The position numbers were made by a program, and so were the translations under genes. 64,000 nucleotides of DNA. Source: G963668435 sp963668435 (GTDB taxonomy: Bacteria; Latescibacterota; Latescibacteria; Latescibacterales; Latescibacteraceae). Below the pieces are notes generated by a model. That model was not told the DNA's origin. It ran no database searches and saw only the letters and a program-made list of their open reading frames with translations. Below, piece by piece: positions 8,417 through 15,280 of the stretch. Where the stretch lies: the NCBI GenBank assembly GCA_963668435.2, contig CAXXSC010000008.1, positions 1,488,001 to 1,552,000 of the forward strand. Direction: 5' to 3'. Every line of letters starts with the position of its first letter. Position 1 is the stretch's first letter.

Positions 8417-8854
8417 CTATCCGGCGCCGTTGATTTTTTCCCCCGACTTGCGCTCGCGGTTGTTGTCATAGATACCGCTGGCGAAAATGTATACCTCTCT
8501 CAATGCCTCTTCGGGGAGCTCAATAATCATGTTGACAAGGGAGCCCCGGAGTTCTTTGGCGGTGGTTCCGGGTCGAATAACCCGGACCTCCTCGCGCATC
8601 ATCCCCGCCGCCTGTTTGCCGACACTCTTGGGCGGCCCCGAGAAAAACTCCGCCTTCGTGATCCCCATCCCGGCGCAAAGTTTTGTCAATACTTTATCGC
8701 CGAGGTTTCTTTTTCGCGTTAATATTTTGGATATATACTGCTGGGCGACACCTGATTTTTCGGCAAGTGTCACCTGGTTAAATTCGTCACCAGACTGGCG
8801 AGCTTTAAATTTTAAATGCTCAAACCAAGTTGTCAGCAGTTCAGTATTATCCAT
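8417..8854 (-). CDS. Prophage repressor, XRE-type (CI-like)
   Basis: A 145-residue protein from the ATG at 8854; the frame extends upstream to 8902, but residues before MDNTELLTTW look non-native. Residues about 20-75 form an XRE helix-turn-helix (TLAEKSGVAQQYISKILTRK with KLCAGMGITKAEFF after it). The C-terminal half has no S24 peptidase motif, so derepression is unlikely to be by RecA-stimulated cleavage. It faces a divergent Cro-like gene across a 155-bp control region, which is the classic lysogeny switch position. Confidence 0.75.
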   Translation of the reverse strand: MDNTELLTTWFEHLKFKARQSGDEFNQVTLAEKSGVAQQYISKILTRKRNLGDKVLTKLCAGMGITKAEFFSGPPKSVGKQAAGMMREEVRVIRPGTTAKELRGSLVNMIIELPEEALREVYIFASGIYDNNRERKSGEKINGAG

Positions 8855-8904
8855 ATCACTAAAATATTTTTTATTTGTGTAAATGCAAGTAAAATATAAC
8901 AATA

Positions 8905-8997
8905 GTAGTACTTTAGGGTGTACAGCATGTAATATTTATATTTTTTTGCTTGACAATACGCACAATTGTACTTATCGTGAGAACTACAAATAGTACA
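8905..8997. promoter_or_regulatory. Lysogeny switch: early promoter and four GTAC-centred operators
   Basis: On the plus strand TTGACA at 8950-8955 and TATCGT at 8973-8978, 17 bp apart, form a strong promoter for the Cro-like gene. GTAC occurs at 8908, 8920, 8968 and 8993. The last two lie in inverted arms TGTACT (8967-8972) and AGTACA (8992-8997) that straddle the -10 box. Repressor and Cro-like protein plausibly bind these, but the operator role is inferred. Confidence 0.6.
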
Positions 8998-9010
8998 TGA
9001 GGGCGTATCT

Positions 9011-9250
9011 ATGACAAAAAAATACTACATACTTGAGCTGTACCGTATCGCGCTTGACGAAACATGGGATGAGTTCGGCTCCCGTCTGTCGCGCGAGATA
9101 GGTGTCACCAGTTCGGCGATTTACAAGATCGCGATGGGTATCACGAAAACCCCACATGCCCGAACCGTGAACAAGCTCAAGAAATGGCTCGATGAAAACC
9201 GCGCCGAAATCGATCAGGCCATCGAAGATGTGAAAGAGAGGGTCGCCTGA
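9011..9250 (+). CDS. Cro-like small DNA-binding protein
   Basis: A 79-residue protein with a helix-turn-helix in residues 14-50 (SREIGVTSSAIYKIAMGITK as the HTH core), followed by a basic/acidic amphipathic helix. It is the first gene of the early operon and divergent from the repressor. The ATG has a weak GGGCG-type site. By position it should act as Cro or as an early activator. It ends one base before the next gene. Confidence 0.65.
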   Translation: MTKKYYILELYRIALDETWDEFGSRLSREIGVTSSAIYKIAMGITKTPHARTVNKLKKWLDENRAEIDQAIEDVKERVA

Positions 9251-9251
9251 C

Positions 9252-9617
9252 ATGAAACGGCTTATGAGTTTTGTCACCCTTATATGGATAGTCTCGTATG
9301 CGCTGAGTTTCGTCGGCGGGCGTATCGGCGGCATTGCCGACAAGGTGGCGCTTGCCGCCGGTCTCGTTTTTGTGGCGGAACTTGTCGCCGCGTTCAGGAG
9401 ATCGAGCGGCCCCGGTGATTTTTTCAGGCGCAATGCCGCCGAACTCCTTATGGTGCTGCCGGTGTTTCGTTGTCTCAAGGTTTTTCGGGCGCTGAAACGA
9501 TACCGCCGCCTGCTGGCCATCATGGACAACCTCTTAGAGGGGATCGACATTTTCCTGCGGGTGAAACTCCCCGCGCTCATAGGTAAGATACACAATACAC
9601 CCAAAAGGGCAATCTAA
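9252..9617 (+). CDS. Small membrane protein resembling an isolated voltage-sensor domain
   Basis: A 121-residue protein with two clear transmembrane helices (about 5-24 and 28-50). After a basic stretch comes AAELLMVLPVFRCLKVFRALKRYRRLL, about residues 62-88. That segment has the S3-S4 look of voltage-gated channels (a hydrophobic 'LPxLR' turn, then Arg/Lys at every third position: R, K, R, K, R). No pore loop or selectivity filter follows. It is tightly packed between the Cro-like and a regulator gene, so it is expressed early after induction or infection. Membrane-potential-responsive superinfection exclusion is an attractive but unproven role. Confidence 0.5.
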   Translation: MKRLMSFVTLIWIVSYALSFVGGRIGGIADKVALAAGLVFVAELVAAFRRSSGPGDFFRRNAAELLMVLPVFRCLKVFRALKRYRRLLAIMDNLLEGIDIFLRVKLPALIGKIHNTPKRAI

Positions 9618-9656
9618 TAAGAAACTTTGTTTATACCGTTAAACGAGGTGAGAAAA

Positions 9657-10145
9657 ATGCAATACGGGATCGAGGAAGTCCAGCTCTACATGCGGCACTG
9701 CCTCAGTGTGCCGGAGGCGAAAAACGTTGTACCGAGCATCGAGGAGCAGGCCGAGGCGGCTCATGTGACACCGGATGCCGTCTATAAGTGGTATCGGAAC
9801 GAAAACAATATGCCGCTTAAGGCGTTCCCGCGCATATACCGGGTGACGAATGGGCTGCTGCTGCCGGTGCTGAAACTGGTGGTCTGGCTCTGTGATCCGG
9901 AGCTCGTTATCTGGCGGCGTGGGTCATCTTTTGAAATCGACGGCAGTTTTCAGGATGAAAAAGACGGGCTCACGATCCTGCAGGGCGAGATCACCGCACA
10001 ACTCAATGAGGCACTTGAAGACAAAAAGCTCGACGAGACCGAGAGGATCGCGCTTGTTGAAAAACTGATGACGATGCGGGACACGGTTGACCGTTACATC
10101 GCGGAAGTCCAGCACTACGGGGAGGCGAACCATGGCACGAAATAA
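9657..10145 (+). CDS. Early regulatory protein (CII-like position)
   Basis: A 162-residue protein. I chose ATG 9657 because GAGGTGAG stands 5 nt upstream; the longer frame from 9627 lacks a site. Residues about 22-45 (IEEQAEAAHVTPDAVYKWYR) form a helix-turn-helix like those of CII or other phage antitermination/activation factors. The C-terminal 60 residues are a charged helix with heptad character, likely for oligomerisation. It overlaps the next gene by 14 nt. The exact family was not recognised. Confidence 0.5.
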   Translation: MQYGIEEVQLYMRHCLSVPEAKNVVPSIEEQAEAAHVTPDAVYKWYRNENNMPLKAFPRIYRVTNGLLLPVLKLVVWLCDPELVIWRRGSSFEIDGSFQDEKDGLTILQGEITAQLNEALEDKKLDETERIALVEKLMTMRDTVDRYIAEVQHYGEANHGTK

Positions 10146-10386
10146 AAAAAGAATAATAGACATCGGCCGGCTTGATGCGCGCATCGAGGCCGACATGTAT
10201 CTGAACGAACATGAGGTGTCGCTATGGACCGGGATTCCGGTCAGTTCACTCCAGAAGCATCGCCATTACAGCAAAGGCCTACCCTACCGTAAGCTCGATA
10301 CGGGGCATGTAGTGTATAAACCGTCCGAAGTCAAACAGTATCTCGAAAACTGCAAGGTCGTTCCCGCACTCGAGGCAGTCTCATGA
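10132..10386 (+). CDS. Helix-turn-helix/excisionase-like protein
   Basis: An 84-residue protein from ATG 10132 with GGGGAGGCG just upstream. It has the winged-helix excisionase/AlpA pattern: LNEHEVSLWTGIPVSSLQKH, then a basic turn, then LPYRKLDTGHVVYKPSEVKQ, which is the usual 'R-x-G-x-x-x-Y' wing leading to the recognition of adjacent repeats. Candidate excisionase partner for the integrase at 46906-48006, although it lies far from it in the integrated map. Alternatively an early transcription factor. Confidence 0.55.
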   Translation: MARNKKRIIDIGRLDARIEADMYLNEHEVSLWTGIPVSSLQKHRHYSKGLPYRKLDTGHVVYKPSEVKQYLENCKVVPALEAVS

Positions 10387-10505
10387 CCAACAAAAAGACA
10401 CCCATTGACAGCCTGCTCGAGCTCCTGATACTCTGCTCTACGCTGTACCTTCTGGCGCACTTGCTTATCGCGATCACAAAAGGATGGCTGGTATGCCAGT
10501 GGTAA
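10383..10505 (+). CDS. Forty-residue membrane peptide
   Basis: This short ORF starts in the ATGA overlap with the excisionase-like gene and ends inside the next gene. It encodes MTNKKTPIDSLLELLILCST followed by a second hydrophobic half and GWLVCQW, i.e. one transmembrane helix (about residues 11-34) with a charged N-terminus. Coupling to the upstream stop codon and good codon use suggest it is real. Function unknown. Confidence 0.45.
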   Translation: MTNKKTPIDSLLELLILCSTLYLLAHLLIAITKGWLVCQW

Positions 10506-10696
10506 TCGAGCATGATGATATGACGGCTAACGCCTGGCGGATGATCTATGAGTGTTCCACTGTCGCCGACGCACATCAGGCATACCTCATGCGGGCGGCC
10601 CGATCCGCCTCGCAACGGGAGCTTGAAACGCTGGCGCTGGCGTATCCGAATCTGGTTGCGGTCGAAAGAGAGAGGAGAGCGCAGAGCAATGCCTGA
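10493..10696 (+). CDS. Small early protein of unknown function
   Basis: A 67-residue protein from ATG 10493; an ATG at 10484 in frame is an alternative, giving 70 residues. It is acidic at the N-terminus (MPVVIEHDDMTANAW) and then helical with many Arg/Ala (ARSASQRELETLALAYP). No domain recognised. It overlaps both neighbours, as is typical of a tightly packed phage early operon. Confidence 0.45.
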   Translation: MPVVIEHDDMTANAWRMIYECSTVADAHQAYLMRAARSASQRELETLALAYPNLVAVERERRAQSNA

Positions 10697-10928
10697 CGCC
10701 GTCTACATAGGGCACGGCCTCTGCCGTCTCGATGTGGCCAAGAAGGCCCAGCGGGCGCGGCTTGCGAAAATACCGCAGGTGCAGTTGGTCGATACGCGGG
10801 CGATCTTCCCGGCGGACCTCAAGGGTGCGATACTCGATGCGCTCCAGCGGCGGGCAAGGCCGAAGGCGGATGCAACTCAAACGGATTTATTTGGTGAGAG
10901 CAAAGGGGGCGCAGGACTGAGGCGATGA
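10689..10928 (+). CDS. Small early protein of unknown function
   Basis: A 79-residue protein starting at ATG 10689 inside the end of the preceding gene; the frame is open further upstream but that part overlaps a coding region. Basic and helical (DVAKKAQRARLAKIP), with an acidic C-terminal patch near ATQTDLFGESK. That QxDLFG segment resembles a clamp-binding peptide (QxxLF), so an interaction with the host beta sliding clamp is conceivable. No other motif. Confidence 0.45.
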   Translation: MPDAVYIGHGLCRLDVAKKAQRARLAKIPQVQLVDTRAIFPADLKGAILDALQRRARPKADATQTDLFGESKGGAGLRR

Positions 10929-10999
10929 TGGCCTCATCCCGCAAGCACAACCAGACCGGCGGCTCCGGTACCACCCATCACCCCGGGGCCGTCCGGTAA
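10925..10999 (+). CDS. Possible 24-residue peptide
   Basis: ATGATGGCC at 10925 opens a 24-codon frame ending at TAA 10997, overlapping the previous stop. It encodes MMASSRKHNQTGGSGTTHHP plus four residues. There is no clear ribosome binding site beyond GAGGCG. It may simply be the linker between two genes; listed because the coupled start is typical of this operon. Confidence 0.2.
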   Translation: MMASSRKHNQTGGSGTTHHPGAVR

Positions 11000-11013
11000 A
11001 AAAAGGAGACAGT

Positions 11014-11319
11014 ATGGCGGCAGTACGGATCAAGGAAGAAGATCGTCGCGATATCGAGCAGATCATGGAGACCGCTTTGGAGACGATCAAGGAGGTACTC
11101 CTCGATGGCGCGCAGAAGGGAAAGGATAGTTTTCGGACTGAGGATGCCGATTTCCATTTTGAGCGCGCATTGTCTCATATTCGCCTGCACCGTGCCGGTG
11201 ATACAAGTGATTCACATCTTCCTCACGCTTTGACCAGGCTGGCAATGGCGGCGGCTATTGAGGCGCGGAAATCCGAAAGCGCTGAAATGGTCGATGCTCC
11301 CGCCGGAGCCACCGCATGA
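11014..11319 (+). CDS. Conserved-looking early protein of unknown function
   Basis: A 101-residue, strongly helical, charged protein (MAAVRIKEEDRRDIEQIMET at the start). An AAAAAAAGGAGA site precedes the ATG by 5 nt, the best ribosome binding site in this stretch, so it begins a well-translated segment. Its end overlaps the next start (ATGA). No recognisable domain. Confidence 0.5.
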   Translation: MAAVRIKEEDRRDIEQIMETALETIKEVLLDGAQKGKDSFRTEDADFHFERALSHIRLHRAGDTSDSHLPHALTRLAMAAAIEARKSESAEMVDAPAGATA

Positions 11320-11534
11320 TCATACCGGCAATCGAAATCAAGGCGGGCGACACGCTGATTATGAGCCGTGATCGGGAGTATCGCGTGATCAAGGCCGAGC
11401 GAAAGGATTTCCCGCGCGGGCCTGGCATGCTGCTCGAAATCGTGAATGGCAACGGCAGGACGCATATTCTCAGGCCGCGAATATACGAGCGTTTCGCGGT
11501 GCTGGATCGACGCGAAAAACAACCGTCAACGTGA
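11316..11534 (+). CDS. Small beta-rich early protein
   Basis: A 72-residue protein whose sequence alternates hydrophobic and charged residues in short strands (EIKAGDTLIMSRDREYRVIK, then MLLEIVNGNG and a basic C-terminus). This is consistent with a small SH3-like or KOW-like barrel. It starts in the ATGA overlap with the preceding gene. No family assigned. Confidence 0.4.
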   Translation: MIIPAIEIKAGDTLIMSRDREYRVIKAERKDFPRGPGMLLEIVNGNGRTHILRPRIYERFAVLDRREKQPST

Positions 11535-11656
11535 CGGGCCGCGGCGGGGCTGTTGCTCCAGTCAATGCAGTCCCGCCGCGTAACGAATCCCCATTTTCTT
11601 GGGCTAAAAGTGGCGTTCGAAATAGAATAAAACAAGGCGGCAGTGGAGGAAAGGTG

Positions 11657-12343
11657 ATGCGTCATATCGTCTCATTCTCAGGTGGTAAAGATTCGACTGC
11701 GATGTTGTTTAAGATGCTCGAAAAAGGCATGCAGGTTGATGAGGTAGTATTTTTTGATTTTGGTGTTGAATTTCCAGAGATGATCACCCACGTTGAAAAA
11801 GTGCGCTCAATGATAGATGTGCCATTTACAGCCATAAAGCCAGACTGTGATTTTGAATATTGGATGACAAAACATGTAAAAATAAGAGGTGACCATAAAG
11901 GCGAAGTGGGTTATGGCTGGCCTGATATGGGGCGTAGATGGTGTACAAAAATCAAAACAGATTCAATAGATCGAGGTCGACGAAGAGACTACAGCTATCA
12001 GGGTATTGCTGCCGATGAGTCACACCGGATGCAGGATGATGAGCAAAACCGTTATCCTCTTATTGAGTGGGGAATGACCGAAAAAGACTGCCTCGAATAC
12101 TGTTACTCTCTCGGATTCCGCTGGGGTGGTTTGTACGAGAAAAGAAGGCGTGTGTCGTGCTATCTGTGTCCGCTTCAATCGCTGCCAGAACTCAAAATGT
12201 TGTGGCGTGATTATCCTGAATTGTGGTCCAACATGAAACGGCTCGACGCATTGAGTAACAGGAAATTCAGACCAGACTATACGCTTAAGGAACTTGAAGA
12301 TAGATTCGAAGCAGAAAAGGCGCAATGTGTTATGGCGTTGTGA
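11657..12343 (+). CDS. PAPS-reductase/PP-loop ATPase family protein
   Basis: A 228-residue protein from ATG 11657, preceded by GGAGGAAAGGTG; the frame continues upstream to 11531 but without homology. Residues 2-12 (RHIVSFSGGKDSTA) contain the PP-loop SGGKDS that binds ATP. A DFGVEFPEM segment and a Cys cluster CYLCPLQ near residue 173 complete the phosphoadenosine-phosphosulfate-reductase-like pattern used by many phage proteins and by DndC. It may adenylate a substrate for sulfur chemistry or DNA modification. Base composition is lower in GC than the neighbours, suggesting separate acquisition. Confidence 0.7.
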   Translation: MRHIVSFSGGKDSTAMLFKMLEKGMQVDEVVFFDFGVEFPEMITHVEKVRSMIDVPFTAIKPDCDFEYWMTKHVKIRGDHKGEVGYGWPDMGRRWCTKIKTDSIDRGRRRDYSYQGIAADESHRMQDDEQNRYPLIEWGMTEKDCLEYCYSLGFRWGGLYEKRRRVSCYLCPLQSLPELKMLWRDYPELWSNMKRLDALSNRKFRPDYTLKELEDRFEAEKAQCVMAL

Positions 12344-12376
12344 TTCTGCCGCCTGTACAAAAATAAAGGAGTGGTG

Positions 12377-12772
12377 ATGAAAAGATCGGAATTTCTGAAA
12401 TCGCTATGCATGGCAGTGCCGGCGCTGTGTTTTATGCCCCGTGCATCCCGATTTAATATCCGGATGGCGGAAGACTGCATCCATGAGATGCCGGGGTATC
12501 ATGAGTGCATTAGAGTCGCTGGCGGTTATATCGATGTGATTTTGCACAAAACACTCGGGCGTGCTCATGCCGGAGATGTCCATGAGTATGATTCGGAATG
12601 GTCGGTCTCTGAATACAACACCGGATTGAATATTGTCATGTTTTGCCCGAGCAGAAAATCAGCCCTTGCAATCGCAGAAAAGCGCATGAAAGGTAAGGAG
12701 TTTTTGATTGTCAAAAAGACACTTGAAGATGCGTTACATCGGTATGGGCGGGTGAATCCGGAGGCGGTGTGA
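12377..12772 (+). CDS. Hypothetical protein with possible signal peptide
   Basis: A 131-residue protein from the second ATG (12377), which follows AAAGGAGTGGTG. The first 25 residues (basic MKRSEFLKSLCMAVPALCF) look like a signal peptide, followed by a compact alpha/beta domain of about 100 residues with GGYIDVILHKTLG and CPSRKSALAIAEKR. Its stop overlaps the ASCH gene start. An exported product would be unusual in an early phage operon. The leader could also be a coincidental hydrophobic helix. Function unknown. Confidence 0.4.
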   Translation: MKRSEFLKSLCMAVPALCFMPRASRFNIRMAEDCIHEMPGYHECIRVAGGYIDVILHKTLGRAHAGDVHEYDSEWSVSEYNTGLNIVMFCPSRKSALAIAEKRMKGKEFLIVKKTLEDALHRYGRVNPEAV

Positions 12773-13164
12773 TGAAAGCACTCACGATACAGCAGCCCTG
12801 GGCCAGCGCGATCATCGCCGGAATCAAAGATATTGAAAACCGAAACTGGGCGACGTATTACACTGGCCCACTGGCAATCCATGCGGGAAAAGCGTTCTTT
12901 CGAAATCCGATACATGAGAATGTGATGAAGATATTAGAAAAACTCGGTCCACTCGAAGAGCTACCGCGAGGCGTCATTCTTGGCGTTGTCGATTTTAAAG
13001 GCTGTTTTGATCATAAGCGACCATTTCTGGCAACTAATCCATTCGCTTTCGGGCCAGTTTGCTGGAAACTCGAAAATCCCAGGGCACTGGCTGAGCCGAT
13101 CCCTTACCGTGGAAAACAGGGGTTGTGGACGCTCCCGGATGAGATTATGGAGGGAAAGCTGTGA
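12772..13164 (+). CDS. ASCH-domain protein
   Basis: A 130-residue protein with the ASCH/PUA-like fold. It starts KALTIQQPWASAIIAGIKDI and contains NRNWATYYTGPLAIHAGK (with the conserved E-x-R-x-W and H-A-G elements), LPRGVILGVVDFKGC and the final LWTLPDE. ASCH proteins bind RNA or modified nucleosides; some cleave N4-acetylcytidine. It overlaps the upstream stop by 1 nt and the next start by 4 nt. It clusters with another ASCH-like gene and a deoxyribosyltransferase-like gene, which suggests nucleotide or nucleic-acid modification. Confidence 0.75.
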   Translation: MKALTIQQPWASAIIAGIKDIENRNWATYYTGPLAIHAGKAFFRNPIHENVMKILEKLGPLEELPRGVILGVVDFKGCFDHKRPFLATNPFAFGPVCWKLENPRALAEPIPYRGKQGLWTLPDEIMEGKL

Positions 13165-13550
13165 AACCGAAAATCATAACACTCTGCGGATCCTCGCGCT
13201 ACTGCGGGATCATGGCTGTCTGCGCCTGGTTGCTCGAACGCGACGAGGGCGCGATCACGATGGGCCTGCATCTCCTGCCGAGTTGGTATTTCTCGGAATT
13301 TATACCTGATCATCTTGCCGAGCATGAGGGTGTTGCCGACAAGATGGACGAGCTACATCTTCGCAAGATCGACCTTTCCGACGAGATTTTCGTTGTCAAT
13401 TTTCAGGACTACATCGGGCCGAGCACGACGCGTGAAATCAAGTATGCTCAGAAGCACGGCAAGAAAATACGCTGGTATACGCAAGATGAGATCGGGGGCT
13501 GGGTTGATGTGCTTCTTGAGGCTGCGAGAAATCGAGAGGTGACAAAATGA
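13161..13550 (+). CDS. Nucleoside 2-deoxyribosyltransferase-like protein
   Basis: A 129-residue protein beginning at GTG 13161 in the GTGA overlap. It opens with IITLCGSSRY (nucleotide-binding loop). It continues with DKMDELHLRKIDLSDEIFVV and then the signature IGPSTTREIKYAQKHGKKI, where Ser/Thr-x-x-E contributes to the active site. Proteins with this layout are related to nucleoside 2-deoxyribosyltransferases and the SLOG-like group. It could salvage or hydrolyse nucleotides during infection. Enzyme activity is inferred. Confidence 0.6.
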   Translation: MKPKIITLCGSSRYCGIMAVCAWLLERDEGAITMGLHLLPSWYFSEFIPDHLAEHEGVADKMDELHLRKIDLSDEIFVVNFQDYIGPSTTREIKYAQKHGKKIRWYTQDEIGGWVDVLLEAARNREVTK

Positions 13551-14311
13551 AAGAACATCCGATACTGTTTTTCTGTGAAATGGTCCGCGCTATTATCGAG
13601 GTCCGCATGGTGCAGACTCGGCGGGTGATAAGTCATAAATCGGTTCAGCCGGAAAGCGAAATAATTAGACACACAGACCCGCTATTATGGCAGGTATTTA
13701 ACGGCAGAACTGGCAATCTGCCAGATATTATCAAGTGTCCCTATGGCAAGCCTGGTGACCGGCTGTGGGTGCGGGAGACGTGGAATGAATACGAGTGCCG
13801 AGAAGATGGGTATGATGATGATTTTAAGGTGGCTGTATGCTATAAGGCTTCGTATGACGAGCAGTTAGACGGGAGTGCTGAAATGCAGGGGGCGGTGAAG
13901 TGGTATGAGGTTGATGAAATAATTTTCGATAAATTTTTCCATAAAATTGAGCAATATGAGATTTGCGGCGATAAATGGCACCCCTCCATCCACATGCCGC
14001 GCTGGGCGTCGCGTATCACGCTTGAAGTGACCAATGTCCGTGTCGAGCGGGTGCAGTCTATAAGCGAAGAGGATGCTATTGCAGAAGGGATTGAATGGCG
14101 CGAATCCAGTTATTGCGACGATGCTCAGGATTATTGGCGAGATTATCCTGTTCCAGACTCAAGGAAGTGGGCTGATTTCGGATTTTTTGAAGGCGATCCA
14201 ATAGCATCATTTCACACATTATGGGATTCCATCTACGCCGCCCGTGGTTACGGGTGGGATACCAATCCGCTTGTTTGGGTGATTGAATTTAGGCGAGAGG
14301 TGACAAAATGA
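13547..14311 (+). CDS. Phage ASCH-like protein ('morphogenetic protein' family)
   Basis: A 254-residue protein of a family widespread in phages. It has N-terminal PILFFCEMVRAIIEVRMVQT followed by RRVI, a CPYGKPGDRLWVRETW block, HMPRWASRITLEVTNVRVER, an SEEDAIAEGI helix and the terminal YGWDTNPLVWVIEF. The WVRETW/ITLEV parts are characteristic of a PUA/ASCH-type barrel. It is usually encoded among replication or recombination genes and has no proven role. ATGA overlap with the gene before and after. Confidence 0.7.
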   Translation: MKEHPILFFCEMVRAIIEVRMVQTRRVISHKSVQPESEIIRHTDPLLWQVFNGRTGNLPDIIKCPYGKPGDRLWVRETWNEYECREDGYDDDFKVAVCYKASYDEQLDGSAEMQGAVKWYEVDEIIFDKFFHKIEQYEICGDKWHPSIHMPRWASRITLEVTNVRVERVQSISEEDAIAEGIEWRESSYCDDAQDYWRDYPVPDSRKWADFGFFEGDPIASFHTLWDSIYAARGYGWDTNPLVWVIEFRREVTK

Positions 14312-14571
14312 TACAAGACCTGGTCAACGGCCTGTTCGAGGGCGCTGGCGGCCTCTTCATTTTGTCGAGCATCATTGCCCTTTGGCGCTCAAAAACGGTG
14401 AGCGGCATATCGTGGCTGCACATCGGCTACTTCTCGGTCTGGGGCGCGTGGAACCTCTACTATTACCCTCATCTGGGGCAGACACTGAGTTTTTGGGGAG
14501 GTATCGGCGTATTTGTGACAAACACCGTCTACCTGGCCATGCTGATTTGCTACGGCAGGCGGAAAAATTGA
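14308..14571 (+). CDS. Small three-helix membrane protein (PQ-loop/SemiSWEET-like look)
   Basis: An 87-residue protein with three transmembrane helices, at about 12-28, 36-54 and 60-80. The segment SKTVSGISWLHIGYFSVWGA followed by WNLYYYP is typical of a family of short phage-encoded membrane proteins and faintly resembles the V-x-G-x-S/W turn of SemiSWEET transporters. It overlaps the previous gene by 4 nt and ends 10 nt before the next. Function unknown; an early-expressed membrane modifier is possible. Confidence 0.5.
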   Translation: MIQDLVNGLFEGAGGLFILSSIIALWRSKTVSGISWLHIGYFSVWGAWNLYYYPHLGQTLSFWGGIGVFVTNTVYLAMLICYGRRKN

Positions 14572-14581
14572 AGGAGGCGTC

Positions 14582-14986
14582 ATGGCGTTCGAGTTCTTGA
14601 AGAAAAGCGACTGTGTGAACAGGGAGAGCCTGCCGCCGTTCGCGTCAATCAGCTCTAAAGGCAATGTGTTGCTGAATAAATCGGCTCGTCGAGAACACGG
14701 CCTCGAAACGAAGGCGAAAGTCCGTGTTCTGGTCGACAGGCGCAACAGGCTGATCGGTTTCGAGCGTTGCCTGAACCAGCAGGAGGAGGACACATTTGCA
14801 GTCGATAATAACGGCATTATCCATGTCAAGTCGGTACTTCTGCGGCTCGGGTATGATGATGTGTCGAAGCTCCGAGGGCGATATGACATTTATCAGGAGG
14901 ATGGCGCCGGATACTTCTATATCGATCTCAAGCAGCGGAAACAGGCAAAAAAGTCACGGCGATCCGAAACGCTTATCCCGGATTAA
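14582..14986 (+). CDS. Hypothetical early protein
   Basis: A 134-residue soluble protein with GGAGG upstream of its ATG. It contains a beta-rich central part (ASISSKGNVLLNKSARREHG, then KVRVLVDRRNRLIGFE) that could be an AbrB/SpoVT-like or other small barrel, and a basic C-terminal tail (KQRKQAKKSRRSE) suited to nucleic-acid binding. No confident family. Confidence 0.45.
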   Translation: MAFEFLKKSDCVNRESLPPFASISSKGNVLLNKSARREHGLETKAKVRVLVDRRNRLIGFERCLNQQEEDTFAVDNNGIIHVKSVLLRLGYDDVSKLRGRYDIYQEDGAGYFYIDLKQRKQAKKSRRSETLIPD

Positions 14987-14998
14987 AAAGGAGTGGAC

Positions 14999-15280
14999 AT
15001 GACAAACAGCGCGATCGAGGTGGACGATAACACAACAGCCGTAATGCCGTTCGTAAAGTGCTATATCGGCGCCTGTATCGACCACTGTCTTGCCGAAAAA
15101 CAGCTGAGCCAGAACGGGCTTGCCAGAATAAGCGGTGTATCAAAGAGTAATGTTTCCCAACTCTCGAATGACCAGAAAAAGGCGACCATTTATTATGTCG
15201 AGAGAATAGCCGCCGGGCTCGGGCTTACGGTTGCGCAGTTCCTGGCGGGACAGCCGGTGCTCGATGAGGTGGGCGCATGA
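14999..15280 (+). CDS. XRE-type DNA-binding protein
   Basis: A 93-residue protein from ATG 14999 (AAAGGAG 6 nt upstream; an in-frame GTG at 14993 is too close). Residues 22-78 form an XRE helix-turn-helix: CLAEKQLSQNGLARISGVSK followed by SNVSQLSNDQKK and an IAAGLGLTVAQFL helix. It overlaps the methylase start (ATGA). Possibly a second early regulator or a specificity partner for the modification genes around it. Confidence 0.65.
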   Translation: MTNSAIEVDDNTTAVMPFVKCYIGACIDHCLAEKQLSQNGLARISGVSKSNVSQLSNDQKKATIYYVERIAAGLGLTVAQFLAGQPVLDEVGA

